Shown here: piece by piece, positions 42,805 to 50,849 of the stretch
Numbering within the stretch: the first letter of the stretch is position 1
How the letters are laid out: each line of letters opens with the position of its first letter
Source of the DNA: Streptomyces decoyicus
Lineage (GTDB): Bacteria > Actinomycetota > Actinomycetes > Streptomycetales > Streptomycetaceae
Length of the DNA stretch: 64,000 nt
NCBI RefSeq assembly: GCF_019880305.1
Contig: NZ_CP082301.1
Location: forward strand, 4,092,001 to 4,156,000
Direction: 5' to 3'
The notes under the pieces: model-generated
Databases searched by the model: none
Seen by the model: the letters and a program-made list of their open reading frames with translations, nothing else
Told to the model about the DNA's origin: nothing
Made by a program: the position numbers and the translations under genes

Positions 42805-43209
42805 GTGAACGGCGAGCATATGCAGATCGGCGAGGTCGCCACGCGCACCGAACTGTCCCTGCGCACCATCCGTCACTACGAGGAGACGGGGCTGGTGATC
42901 CCCTCCGCCCGCTCTCAGGGCGGATTCCGTCTCTACACGGAAGCCGACGTCGCCCGCCTCATGGTCATCCGCCGCATGAAGCCCCTGGGCTTCTCCCTCG
43001 ACGAGATGCGCGATCTGCTGGACGCCACCGACCGCCTCGACTCCGGCAAGGACCTGCCCGCCGGCGAGCGGGAGGCACTGCTGGAGCGGGTGCGCGGCTT
43101 TGCGAAGGCGGCGCAACAGCGGGTGGCGGACCTGCGCACCCAGCTCGCACGGGCGGAGGAATTCGCCGGCACGCTGCGCGAGCGCCTCGCCGGCACTCCC
43201 GCCCGGTAG
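42805..43209 (+). CDS. MerR-family transcriptional regulator
   Basis: A 134-residue regulator, GTG 42805 or ATG 42820 (MQIGEVATRTELSLRTIRHY, EETGLVIPSARSQGGFRLYT). A second helix pair (VIRRMKPLGFSLDEMRDLLD) and a coiled-coil dimer helix with RVADLRTQLARAEEF follow. It has no cysteine, so it is not a metal sensor of the classic kind; there is also no drug-binding domain. It likely autoregulates through the palindrome at 42734-42757 and may control the divergent SulP gene. Confidence 0.9.
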   Translation: MNGEHMQIGEVATRTELSLRTIRHYEETGLVIPSARSQGGFRLYTEADVARLMVIRRMKPLGFSLDEMRDLLDATDRLDSGKDLPAGEREALLERVRGFAKAAQQRVADLRTQLARAEEFAGTLRERLAGTPAR

Positions 43210-43475
43210 TCCGGCCTCCGGTCAACCGTCCGACGGCACCCCGGCTCCCGGGGAAGCATCCGCCAGCTCCGGGGAAGCCCGCCCGCGAGCTCCGACCGTC
43301 CCTCCGGGCTGTTCGCCTGCGTTCACCACGCAGGGCTGCTGGGCAACGGTTGTTAGTGAGGCGTTACCGGTGCGCTAGCGATCTCCGTGAGAGTCATGTG
43401 CGTCCAAGGGCGTTGGGTGAGGGCCGCTGAGGCCTTCAGCTCTCTGCCCCGCCCATTGAACGGGGGAGCCATGAC

Positions 43476-43598
43476 ATGCAGAAGATGACGATGGATCACG
43501 TGCGCATCACCAAGGTTGACAGTCCCCCCGCGCGGCAGTGGGGCAACGGGGCAGCACAAACGGCTGTGTTCTCCTTCTCGGGCTTAACCATCGCGTAG
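43476..43598 (+). CDS. Possible 40-residue peptide gene
   Basis: The frame MQKMTMDHVRITKVDSPPAR then QWGNGAAQTAVFSFSGLTIA is preceded by GGGGGAGCC and shows low-bias, protein-like composition. It could be a small peptide or a precursor, but no modification enzymes are nearby and the family was not recognised. The rest of the gap 43210-43792 has no gene; a 14 bp direct repeat (TTCTCCTTCTCGGG) occurs at 43569 and 43676. Confidence 0.35.
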   Translation: MQKMTMDHVRITKVDSPPARQWGNGAAQTAVFSFSGLTIA

Positions 43599-43792
43599 TT
43601 CGCTGCGGAGTCCGGGCTCCCGGGGCCTCTCCCCTGGCTTCGGAGAATGAATCGCCCGCCACCCTCCGTTGAGCATTCTCCTTCTCGGGGTCGCAGCGGA
43701 ACCTCGGTATCCGCCTCCCCGCCTCTCTGGGCTTCCCGCTTCTCCGGACGCCCCACATGCCAGAACTTCGAACGAATGCGATGGGTACCGTT

Positions 43793-44986
43793 ATGCGTAA
43801 ATTCAGCCGCCGGGGCATATTTGGACTCGGGATAGGGGCGGCGGCCGCGCTCTCCGTTGCCGGCTGCTCAACCTCCGGGTCGTCGGGCTCCGGCAAGGTC
43901 GGGACCAACCCCGGAAAGACGGCGAAGAGCAAGCCGATCGGGGACGGTTCGACCGCGTACACCGGAAAGCAGCCCCACCAGCCGCCCACACCGGAGAAGT
44001 TGAAGCCGGGACAGAAGCCGCCGCAGTTCGTCGTCTTCTCCTGGGACGGCGCGGGCGAGGTGGGCAATGGCCTCTTCCCGCGGTTCCGCAAAATCGCCCG
44101 CGACCACAACGCCTCGATGACCTTCTTTCTTTCCGGGCTGTATCTGCTGCCCGAGTCGAAGAAGCGTCTGTACCGGCCCCCGAACAACCCCGTCGGCGCC
44201 TCGGCCATCGACTATCTCACCAATGACCACATCAAGGAGACGCTCAAGAACCTGCGCGCTGCCTGGCTGGAGGGCCACGAGATAGGCACCCACTTCAACG
44301 GCCACTTCTGCGACGGCACCGGGTCGGTCGAGCACTGGACCCCCGCCCAGTGGGACTCCGAGATCGAGCAGGCCATGGACTTCGTCACCAAGTGGCGTAC
44401 GAACACCGGCTTCACCGACCTCGAACCGCTGCCGTTCGACTACAGCAAGGAGCTCGTCGGCAGCCGCACTCCCTGCCTGAAGGGCCAGCAGAACCTGCTG
44501 CCGACGGCGCGGAAGCGCGGCTGGCGGTACGACGCCAGCTCCCCCGGCGGCCTCCAGGTCTGGCCCACCAAGCAGGGCATCTGGGACTTCCCGCTCCAGT
44601 CGATACCGTTCCCCGGCCACTCCGAGACCCTCTCGATGGACTTCAACCTGATGTTCAATCAGTCGAAGAACTCCACCAAGGGCCCGCCGGCCAACTACCC
44701 GGGCTGGCGCAAGCAGGCCGCCGACGCCTACATCGCCGGCTTCCAGCGGGCGTACGAGACCAACCGCGCCCCCTTGTTCGTCGGCAACCACTTCGAGCAG
44801 TGGAACGGCGGCATCTACATGGACGCCGTCGAGGAAGCGATCAAGCACATCGGCGACGAGAAGCACAAGGACGTCCGGATGGTCTCCTTCCGGCAGTTGT
44901 GCGACTGGCTCGACGCCCAGGACCCGCAGGTCCTCGCCAGTCTGCGCGGACTCGGGGTCGGACAGCAGTTCACCGGACGCGGCTGA
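43793..44986 (+). CDS. Lipoprotein with polysaccharide-deacetylase-like domain
   Basis: A 397-residue exported lipoprotein. ATG 43793 gives MRKFSRRGIFGLGIGAAAAL with an RR motif (possible Tat export) and lipobox SVAGC. The catalytic-like domain has QFVVFSWDGAGEVGNG (strand 1 with Asp), HNASMTFFLSGLYLLP and LEGHEIGTHFNGHFC with the H-x3-H metal pair, as in NodB-fold deacetylases. Later blocks SRTPCLKGQ and YDASSPGGLQVWPT match the family group seen in streptomycetes. It probably deacetylates a cell-wall polymer; the long insert with NQSKNSTKGPPANYPGW is family-specific. Confidence 0.85.
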   Translation: MRKFSRRGIFGLGIGAAAALSVAGCSTSGSSGSGKVGTNPGKTAKSKPIGDGSTAYTGKQPHQPPTPEKLKPGQKPPQFVVFSWDGAGEVGNGLFPRFRKIARDHNASMTFFLSGLYLLPESKKRLYRPPNNPVGASAIDYLTNDHIKETLKNLRAAWLEGHEIGTHFNGHFCDGTGSVEHWTPAQWDSEIEQAMDFVTKWRTNTGFTDLEPLPFDYSKELVGSRTPCLKGQQNLLPTARKRGWRYDASSPGGLQVWPTKQGIWDFPLQSIPFPGHSETLSMDFNLMFNQSKNSTKGPPANYPGWRKQAADAYIAGFQRAYETNRAPLFVGNHFEQWNGGIYMDAVEEAIKHIGDEKHKDVRMVSFRQLCDWLDAQDPQVLASLRGLGVGQQFTGRG

Positions 44987-45291
44987 CGGCACCGGGAGCC
45001 GGCCGGGGGCCCAGCCTCCGGGGCCTACCCGCCCCGGCCGCCCACTCGTGGCTCACTGGCGAGGAGCGGCCCAGGCCCGCGCGCGGCGTGGCTTCGCCAT
45101 TCCGAACTGGCTCCGACTTGCGGCATTTGGCGTTCCGTGCGACCCGGCATGGAATCCGTGTGGAGCCCGTGTGGAATTCGGACACCGGCGTTCTCGATGA
45201 AGCTCACAGCGTGCGTGCGGACCCAGAAACCGATATGGAATCGAAGGTTTGAAAGTGGTTTTGCGTACTCGCGTGAGGCAAGTAAGGGAGC
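44987..45291. other. Intergenic, promoter region only
   Basis: No gene seen. The last 80 bp are less GC-rich and probably carry the promoter of the membrane protein gene. Confidence 0.5.
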
Positions 45292-45657
45292 ATGAACAGC
45301 CCCCAGGAACCCATGCCCCTGAACGACCCCTACCGCCCCTATGACCACCCTCAGGACACCCGCAGGCGAAGCCGGGAAGGTGCCGGAGCGGACCGGACAG
45401 CCTTGGTCATCCACACGATCGCGGACATCGCCGCGGGCTTTCTGGGCCTGTGGATCCTGCTGTACCTGCTCGACGCCAACCAGGGAAATGTCTTCGTCGG
45501 CTTCGTGCAGGGAACGGCCGACTGGCTCGCCGGCTGGTCCCAGGACATCTTCACTATGGACATCGAAGGCATGCGGGTTTTCCTCAATTATGGCTTGGCC
45601 GCAGTGATTTACCTTCTGCTCGGTCATGGGATTGCTGCGTGGATACGTCGCCTCTGA
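45292..45657 (+). CDS. Small membrane protein
   Basis: A 121-residue protein with a Pro/Asp/Arg-rich cytoplasmic N-terminus (DPYRPYDHPQDTRRRSREGA) and two membrane segments (TIADIAAGFLGLWILLYLLD and LNYGLAAVIYLLLGHGIAAW), joined by an outer loop rich in Gly/Trp. The ribosome site is AAGGGAG. Conserved in streptomycetes as far as the pattern shows; function unknown. Confidence 0.8.
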   Translation: MNSPQEPMPLNDPYRPYDHPQDTRRRSREGAGADRTALVIHTIADIAAGFLGLWILLYLLDANQGNVFVGFVQGTADWLAGWSQDIFTMDIEGMRVFLNYGLAAVIYLLLGHGIAAWIRRL

Positions 45658-45891
45658 CCGAATTCCGAGTGAGCGCTGTGGTCGGCACGCCCAGCCCCTC
45701 ATTCCGGGATTCGTCGTCACATGTCCGGAGTGCCGAAAGGCACCGGCAAGGAATCTGCACCGAAGCGTCACACCATCTTCGTTTTGGGAGCGGCGGGTGC
45801 CGTTAGCGTTACTGCCCGCTCGATCCCGCGTGCGAACTTCATTCAGGTCGCCGGCGTCCTTGGCGGCGCAGTCAGCACAGAAAGATCGAAG

Positions 45892-46839
45892 ATGGACTAC
45901 TGCTCGTCGTGCCGCCGGAGTCTCAACGGGGCACTCGTGTGCCCGGGATGTGGGGATTACGCCCCGGACATAGCCCCGCCCACCCACCGCCACCACCGTG
46001 CGCCGACCGCTGCCGCGACGTGGGAGGCGTGGCGTGCGGAGGAAGCCGCCGGCCTCGGGCCCCAGGAGGGCGCTCCGCATCAGGGCGCTCCGCACCCGGG
46101 CACCCAGCCGTTCGATGCCGCACCGCTCGGCAGCGGTGCGTCCGAGAAGGACCTCTTCGGCAACGACGCACCCGCGCAGGACGTACCGGCGGACGCCGCG
46201 GACGCCGGTGTGGCCGATGGCTCCGGAGGCGCTGCGGCTACCGGCCAGGGCCGGGCGGCTCGGCGTCGGCAGCTGGCACGTTGGAAGAAGCACCGGCGCC
46301 GGGCCGTGGCCGCGACGGCCTTCGCCCTTGTCGGCGGTGGCCTGACCGCCTCGCTGCTCCAGAACAAGCCGTCCCCCGGCCACGCGCAGGCGGCCTCGTC
46401 GCCGGAGCCGGGCAGCGTGGGCTCGCCCCGGACGGAGTCCGCCGCCTCGGCCTCGGAGCAGCCGGACACCCCGGCCTCACGGCACCCGGATACGCACCCG
46501 CACCACACAGCTGCCCGGCAGCAGCACACCATCCCGCCCGCGCCGCCCTCTGCCGCCACGCCCCGGCAGCCGCATTCCGCCACCCCGGCACACCACGTCG
46601 CCTCCCCGGGCGCGGCACCGCACACCGCCACGCCCGCCGCGACCAAGAAGGCACCCGTCGAGCACACCGGCGTCGCGGCACCCTCGGCGACGACCGCCCC
46701 CGCTTCCACCGGAAGCTCCGACACAGGCACCTCGCCGGCGCATCCCGCACCGGACACCTCGACCGCGCCGACCAGCCCGTCGGCCGATCCCACCTCACCG
46801 ACCCATGTGTGCCTGCTGGGACTTGTCTGCGTCAACTGA
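45892..46839 (+). CDS. SCO2400-family protein with N-terminal zinc ribbon
   Basis: A 315-residue protein. ATG 45892 gives MDYCSSCRRSLNGALVCPGC, a four-Cys zinc ribbon that is the signature of the SCO2400 family. A 75-residue acidic spacer leads to a basic patch (RRRQLARWKKHRRRAVA), one membrane segment (ATAFALVGGGLTASLL) and a ~150-residue Ser/Thr/Pro/His-rich extracellular tail ending in CLLGLVCVN. The pattern suggests a cytoplasmic ribbon tethered to the membrane. Function unknown. Confidence 0.8.
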   Translation: MDYCSSCRRSLNGALVCPGCGDYAPDIAPPTHRHHRAPTAAATWEAWRAEEAAGLGPQEGAPHQGAPHPGTQPFDAAPLGSGASEKDLFGNDAPAQDVPADAADAGVADGSGGAAATGQGRAARRRQLARWKKHRRRAVAATAFALVGGGLTASLLQNKPSPGHAQAASSPEPGSVGSPRTESAASASEQPDTPASRHPDTHPHHTAARQQHTIPPAPPSAATPRQPHSATPAHHVASPGAAPHTATPAATKKAPVEHTGVAAPSATTAPASTGSSDTGTSPAHPAPDTSTAPTSPSADPTSPTHVCLLGLVCVN

Positions 46840-47162
46840 GGCTCCGGCGGGCGCCGAGCGCCGACGGAAGCCACCCCTGCGGAACCGCTGAGGATTCGCC
46901 GGGCAAGCGCCGCGGGTTCCCTGAGGAACCGCCGGGGAAGCGCCGCGGGTTCCCTGGGGAACCGCCGGGGAAGCGCCGCGGGTTCCCTGGGGAACCGCTG
47001 CGGGCCGCTGACGCCGCCGGCCGGACAGCCGGCGGCCAGGTCCGGGCGTACGGACGGCCGCTGAGCGGTCGGCTGCGCCCACGGGCGCGGGGCACCGGCG
47101 TGCCGGGCGGGATGGCGGCGCCGCAGGGCCGCCGCTGCTCCCGCCCACGCGCTCGCGGATCG
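46840..47162. other. Intergenic region with repeats
   Basis: No gene. It contains the 33 bp tandem array and lies between the SCO2400-type gene and a decayed FtsX fragment. Confidence 0.6.
46891..46989. repeat. 33 bp tandem repeat, three copies
   Basis: Units at 46891-46923, 46924-46956 and 46957-46989 share AAGCGCCGCGGGTTCCCTG; a partial fourth unit follows. Each unit contains an internal GGAACC/GGTTCC inverted pair, so the array can form serial hairpins. Confidence 0.93.
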
Positions 47163-47690
47163 CTATTCCGCTGACCGTATGGCGCGCACCGGGCGCACGC
47201 GCAGCACCAGCACGCCGGGGACCAGCACCCCCAGCACTCCCAAACCAGCACATCCTGCCGCCACCTGGGCCAGCGTCCCCCAGGGCAGTGGGGCGGGCGC
47301 TGTCAGATACGGCGCAGTCCGGGCCGACAGCCCGGCGAGGAAGGCCGTGATCACCAACCCTGCCATCAGCAGTCCGCTCAGCACCACGACGACCGACTCC
47401 CACCCCAGCATGCGCAGCAGTTGGGCCTTGGTGCTGCCGGCCAGCCGCAGGGCCGCGAACTCCTGGCGGCGCTGCCGGGTGGCCAGGAGGAGGGTGTTGA
47501 GAATGCCCAGGGCCGTGTAGACGAGCAGCGGGGTCATGAGGATGCGCATGCCCACCGCGTTGTTCTGCTGCTGAAGTGCCGTCTGGGTGGTGTCCACGGC
47601 CTGCGACACGGCATTGCCGCACAGCAGCATGGTGCTGAGCCCCGCCGCCAACAGCACCGGTCCGGCCATCGCCCTGACCGACCGCGGTCT
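47163..47690 (-). pseudogene. C-terminal fragment of an FtsX-type ABC permease
   Basis: The frame encodes the last ~175 residues of a MacB/FtsX permease: LLVYTALGILNTLLLATRQR, RQEFAALRLAGSTKAQLLRM, then helices SVVVVLSGLLMAGLVITAFL and GVLVLRVRPVRAIRS. Complete permeases are 400-850 residues. Homology stops near 47690, where a histidine-kinase fragment begins on the other strand, so this is a recombination joint. Non-functional. Confidence 0.8.
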
Positions 47691-48060
47691 GCCGGCCGCG
47701 CTCACGGTTCTTGCCGAGGACTGCGCGGTACCGACCGAGGTGAAGATGGGCCTGGAGGACAAGGGGGAGCGCCGTCGTACGCCACAGTGCTGCCCGCCAC
47801 TGCACGGTGCGGCTCACCCAGAGCCGTGGCGCCACCCGACTGATCGTCATCAACGACCGGCCTCACCCGGCCCGCGTTGGCGAGCACCCCGACGCATCCG
47901 GTCTGCGGAACCTGTCCGAGCGTGTCGCCCTCCTGGGCGGAACCCTGCTCATCTCGCGTCCCAAGGCCCGTTGGGGAGAAGAGTTCCGGTTGGAGGCTCA
48001 CCTGCCCGGAACCACCGAAGCCGACGGTGTCGTTCCTCCCCGGCAGCTGCTCGCCTGGGC
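47679..48060 (+). pseudogene. C-terminal fragment of a two-component histidine kinase, frame broken
   Basis: DRGLPAALTVLAED is readable from about 47679 in one frame. The ATPase end, LIVINDRPHPARVGE then GLRNLSERVALLGGTLLI and RLEAHLPG, is in another frame from about 47807. This is the tail of a NarL-system sensor kinase whose DHp and N box are lost. It abuts the FtsX fragment on one side and converges with the response regulator on the other. Confidence 0.75.
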
Positions 48061-48061
48061 G

Positions 48062-48663
48062 TCAGATCCATCCCTCGTGGAGGGCGATCCGGATGGTGTC
48101 GACGCGGTTTCTGCCCCCTGACTTGGTGACCACCGTCGACAGGTAGTTCCGTACGGTGCTGAGCTCCAGGTGGAGCTGGTCGGCGATTTCCTGCGGTGAC
48201 GCTCCTTCGGCCGCCCGTCTCAGCACCTCGGCCTCGCGCGGTGTGAAGGGGCTCGGCGCACTCTCCAACGCAGACACCGCAAGTTCCGAATCTATGACCC
48301 GCTCGCCCGCCGCCACCTTGCGGATGGCCAGAACAAGCTGAGCCGGAGGGTGTCCTTCAGCAGGAATCCCGCGGCATGTGCTTCCAGAGCACGCCGGATG
48401 TTCCCGGGACGGCCCAGGCTCGTGACGATGAGACTCCGGCACGTCGGCAGGTGCTGGTGCAGCTGCGCCGCAGCGCTGAGTCCGTCCATTCCGGGCAGAC
48501 CGATGTCGATCAGTGCTACGTCCGGCTCGGTGCGCAGCGCGGCCGGCAGGATGGCGTCCCCTCCGGCCACCTCGGCGACCACCTCGAAGTCGGCCTCCTG
48601 GCGCAGCAAGCTGACCAGTGACCCACGTAAGAGCTGCATGTCCTCGGCTAAGAGCACTCGCAT
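48062..48663 (-). pseudogene. Frameshifted NarL/LuxR-type response regulator
   Basis: The receiver half begins at ATG 48663 (MRVLLAEDMQLLRGSLVSLL, phospho-Asp in DVALIDIGLPGMDG, ending GFLLKDT). The DNA-binding half (QLVLAIRKVAAGERVIDSEL, FTPREAEVLRRAAEG, NYLSTVVTKSGGRNRVDTIR) follows in another frame. The break lies near 48350, where one base is missing relative to a continuous LLKDT-PPAQLVLAIR. Otherwise both halves are well preserved, so the mutation is recent or a sequencing error. Confidence 0.85.
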
Positions 48664-48741
48664 CGTGTTTCCCTCCCCCGCGCTCCGCACCGGGCATCCT
48701 GGTCCGCTACCGGTGACCGAAGCGTGAACAAGTTCGAATTC

Positions 48742-50373
48742 TTACCCTCTGGTCCCCGGAATCTCCGTTCCGGCACGCCGTTGGGTCCGCTTACGGTCCG
48801 GCCCGCCCATGGAGCGCAGAGCTCCGGAGGCCACCGCCTGGGCGGCCGGTTGTGCCGAAGACGGCGGCCGGATGCGGGACTTGAGGATCTGGGCGCCGAG
48901 GGCGAGGGGGACGCCCAGGAGGAGGACGTAGAAGACGGCGATCTTGCGGAGGTCGTCGAGGAAGAACCAGACGGAGGTCAGGGCGGTGAACCAGAACGCC
49001 ACGAGCGCGAATCCGCCCGTGCCTTCGTCCTTGTATCCGGCGGCCAGGCACAGTGCGGCGACGATGCCCAGGACCAGGGCGATGATGACGTAGTGGGTTT
49101 CCCAGCCGACGCTGCCGCGGGCGAGCTCGGACCAGGTGGCCACCGCCTCCGCCACCGGGCCCCAGGCCACCGCGCAGGCGAGCCGTGCCGACCACAGCAG
49201 GAACACCGCACCGGCGACGGCGGCGAACAGCGCGACCCGGTTGAACTGGCCGACCTCGATCATGTCGGTCCGGGATATCACCAGGGAGAGGAAGCAGCCG
49301 AGGAGGGCGACCGCGCCTTCGGCCGTCGGGCGGAAGACCACCCGGGCCGGTCTCCGGCGGGCGGGCTGTGGTGCCTCCGGTCCGCTCCCGGAGGGCGCGG
49401 GGGAGGCTACGGCCGCCGGGGCGGGCTCCCTGACGGCCGGATCGAGCACGGCCGGATCGAGCACGGCCGGGTCGAGCACGGCCGGGTCGAGCACGGCCGG
49501 GTCGAGTGCGGTGGGGGTGCGGACGGGCGGAGCCGGTGGGCGGGGCCGGGAGGCTTCGCCGAGCGCCTGGTGCATCGTGGACGCACTCGCGAAGCGGTCC
49601 TCCCGGCCCTTGCGCAGCGCCCTGGCGATCACCGCGTCCATGGCGGGCGGCAGCTCCGGGCGGAGCCGGGAGGGAGGCACCGGTTCCGCGGCCAGATGCT
49701 GGTGCATGACGGAGAACGGGGAGTCCCCGGTGTACGGGGGGCGGCCCGTCAGCAGCTCGTAGAGCAGACAGCCCACGGCGTACAGGTCCGTACGGTGATC
49801 GGTCTCGCCGCCGTTGATCTGCTCCGGGGCCAGATAGGCGGGGGTACCGACGGCCACGCCCGTGCCGGTCAGCCGGGTGGCCACCTCGGTCAGCGCCTTG
49901 GCGATGCCGAAGTCGACGACCTTGACCCGGCCCGTACCGGTGAGCATCACGTTCGCGGGTTTGATGTCCCGGTGCACGATGGCGTGCCGGTGGCTGTGCT
50001 CCAGGGCCTCCAGCACCTGGCCCGTGAGGTCGACCGCCTGTGCCACCGGCAGCACGCCGTCCTTGAGGACATGGCTGAGGGTCCTGCCTTCCACGTACTC
50101 CATGACCAGATAGGGCTCGGCGGCACCGCCACCAGCGTCCTCCCCCACGTCATGAACGGTGGCCACACCCGGGTGGTTGAGGGCGGCGGCGGCGTGCGCC
50201 TCGCGCTGGAACCGGGTGAGGAACTCGGGCTCCAGCGCCAGTTCGGCGGAGAGGGTCTTCACGGCGACGGTACGGCGCAACCGGTGGTCAACGGCCCGGT
50301 ACACCTTGCCCATCCCGCCGTGCCCGAGCTGCTCCACCAGCTCGTACCGCTGGCCCAACATCCTGTGCTCCAC
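48742..50373 (-). CDS. Membrane Ser/Thr protein kinase (PknB-like) with C-terminal multi-helix domain
   Basis: A 543-residue kinase starting at GTG 50373 behind GGAGGA. The kinase domain spans about 8-265: GHGGMGKVYRAVD, VAVKTL (Lys), HRDIKPANVML (catalytic Asp), DFGIAKALT and APEQINGG. A Pro/Ala linker contains LDPAV repeated about five times (15 bp DNA repeat at 49441-49500). The C-terminal part has five or six membrane helices (AVALLGCFLSLVISR, ALFAAVAGAVFLLWSARLAC, YVIIALVLGIVAALCLAAGY) instead of the usual PASTA sensor. It diverges from another kinase gene. Confidence 0.92.
   Translation of the reverse strand: MEHRMLGQRYELVEQLGHGGMGKVYRAVDHRLRRTVAVKTLSAELALEPEFLTRFQREAHAAAALNHPGVATVHDVGEDAGGGAAEPYLVMEYVEGRTLSHVLKDGVLPVAQAVDLTGQVLEALEHSHRHAIVHRDIKPANVMLTGTGRVKVVDFGIAKALTEVATRLTGTGVAVGTPAYLAPEQINGGETDHRTDLYAVGCLLYELLTGRPPYTGDSPFSVMHQHLAAEPVPPSRLRPELPPAMDAVIARALRKGREDRFASASTMHQALGEASRPRPPAPPVRTPTALDPAVLDPAVLDPAVLDPAVLDPAVREPAPAAVASPAPSGSGPEAPQPARRRPARVVFRPTAEGAVALLGCFLSLVISRTDMIEVGQFNRVALFAAVAGAVFLLWSARLACAVAWGPVAEAVATWSELARGSVGWETHYVIIALVLGIVAALCLAAGYKDEGTGGFALVAFWFTALTSVWFFLDDLRKIAVFYVLLLGVPLALGAQILKSRIRPPSSAQPAAQAVASGALRSMGGPDRKRTQRRAGTEIPGTRG
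49441..49500. repeat. 15 bp in-frame repeat encoding LDPAV
   Basis: Four tandem units of the type (A/G)TCGAGCACGGCCGG, followed by a degenerate fifth. They sit in the linker of the kinase at 48742-50373 and add five residues each, so copy number can vary without a frameshift. Confidence 0.92.
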
Positions 50374-50849
50374 CGGGTTCCTCCAGGGACCGTCCACACG
50401 CCGACACGTACGCGGGAAGACGTACTGGAGTGCGAGCGGGTTCCTCCGCGGGTGGGGGGCGGGTTCATCGGCGTGGGTGAGGCCGTGGGTGAGGCCGTGG
50501 GTGAGGCCATATGTGAGGCCGTAGGTGAGGCGGGGCCGGGGCCGGCGGCGATCACTCGGCCTTCCGGCTCGACGTCCTCGGCGCGGGTTGCCGGGTGCCG
50601 GGTGCCGAGCGCGGAGTGCCGGGTGCGGAACGCGGAGCGCGGAGCGCGGAAGGCCGACCGTGCCCACAGGGGCGGCCGGGCGAAGGGGGCGCGCCGCTGG
50701 GGCAGTTGCCCCGCCCGCCCCGGAGTCCGCCCGGCACCCGGCCGCCACCGTGCCGGATCGAGGCGGAACGCCCCCCTCCGGGCGCGCCTCGGCACGGGCT
50801 ATCGTGCTCCCGCAAGCTTGTACGGCCGGGCGAAGGAGGCGACCACGCG
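50374..50849. other. Divergent promoter region with 12 bp repeats
   Basis: 476 bp between two kinase genes, with no gene. Five tandem units of the type GTGAGGCCGTGG lie at 50477-50533. A second low-complexity stretch rich in GCGGAGCGCGGA and GCCGGGTGCCGGG follows at about 50585-50660. Confidence 0.7.

Noticed and set aside
46795..47853. 352-codon minus-strand ORF with GTRGASPAVPQ repeats
   Set aside because: It is generated by the 33 bp DNA repeat and runs out of frame through the FtsX fragment; no coding signal of its own.
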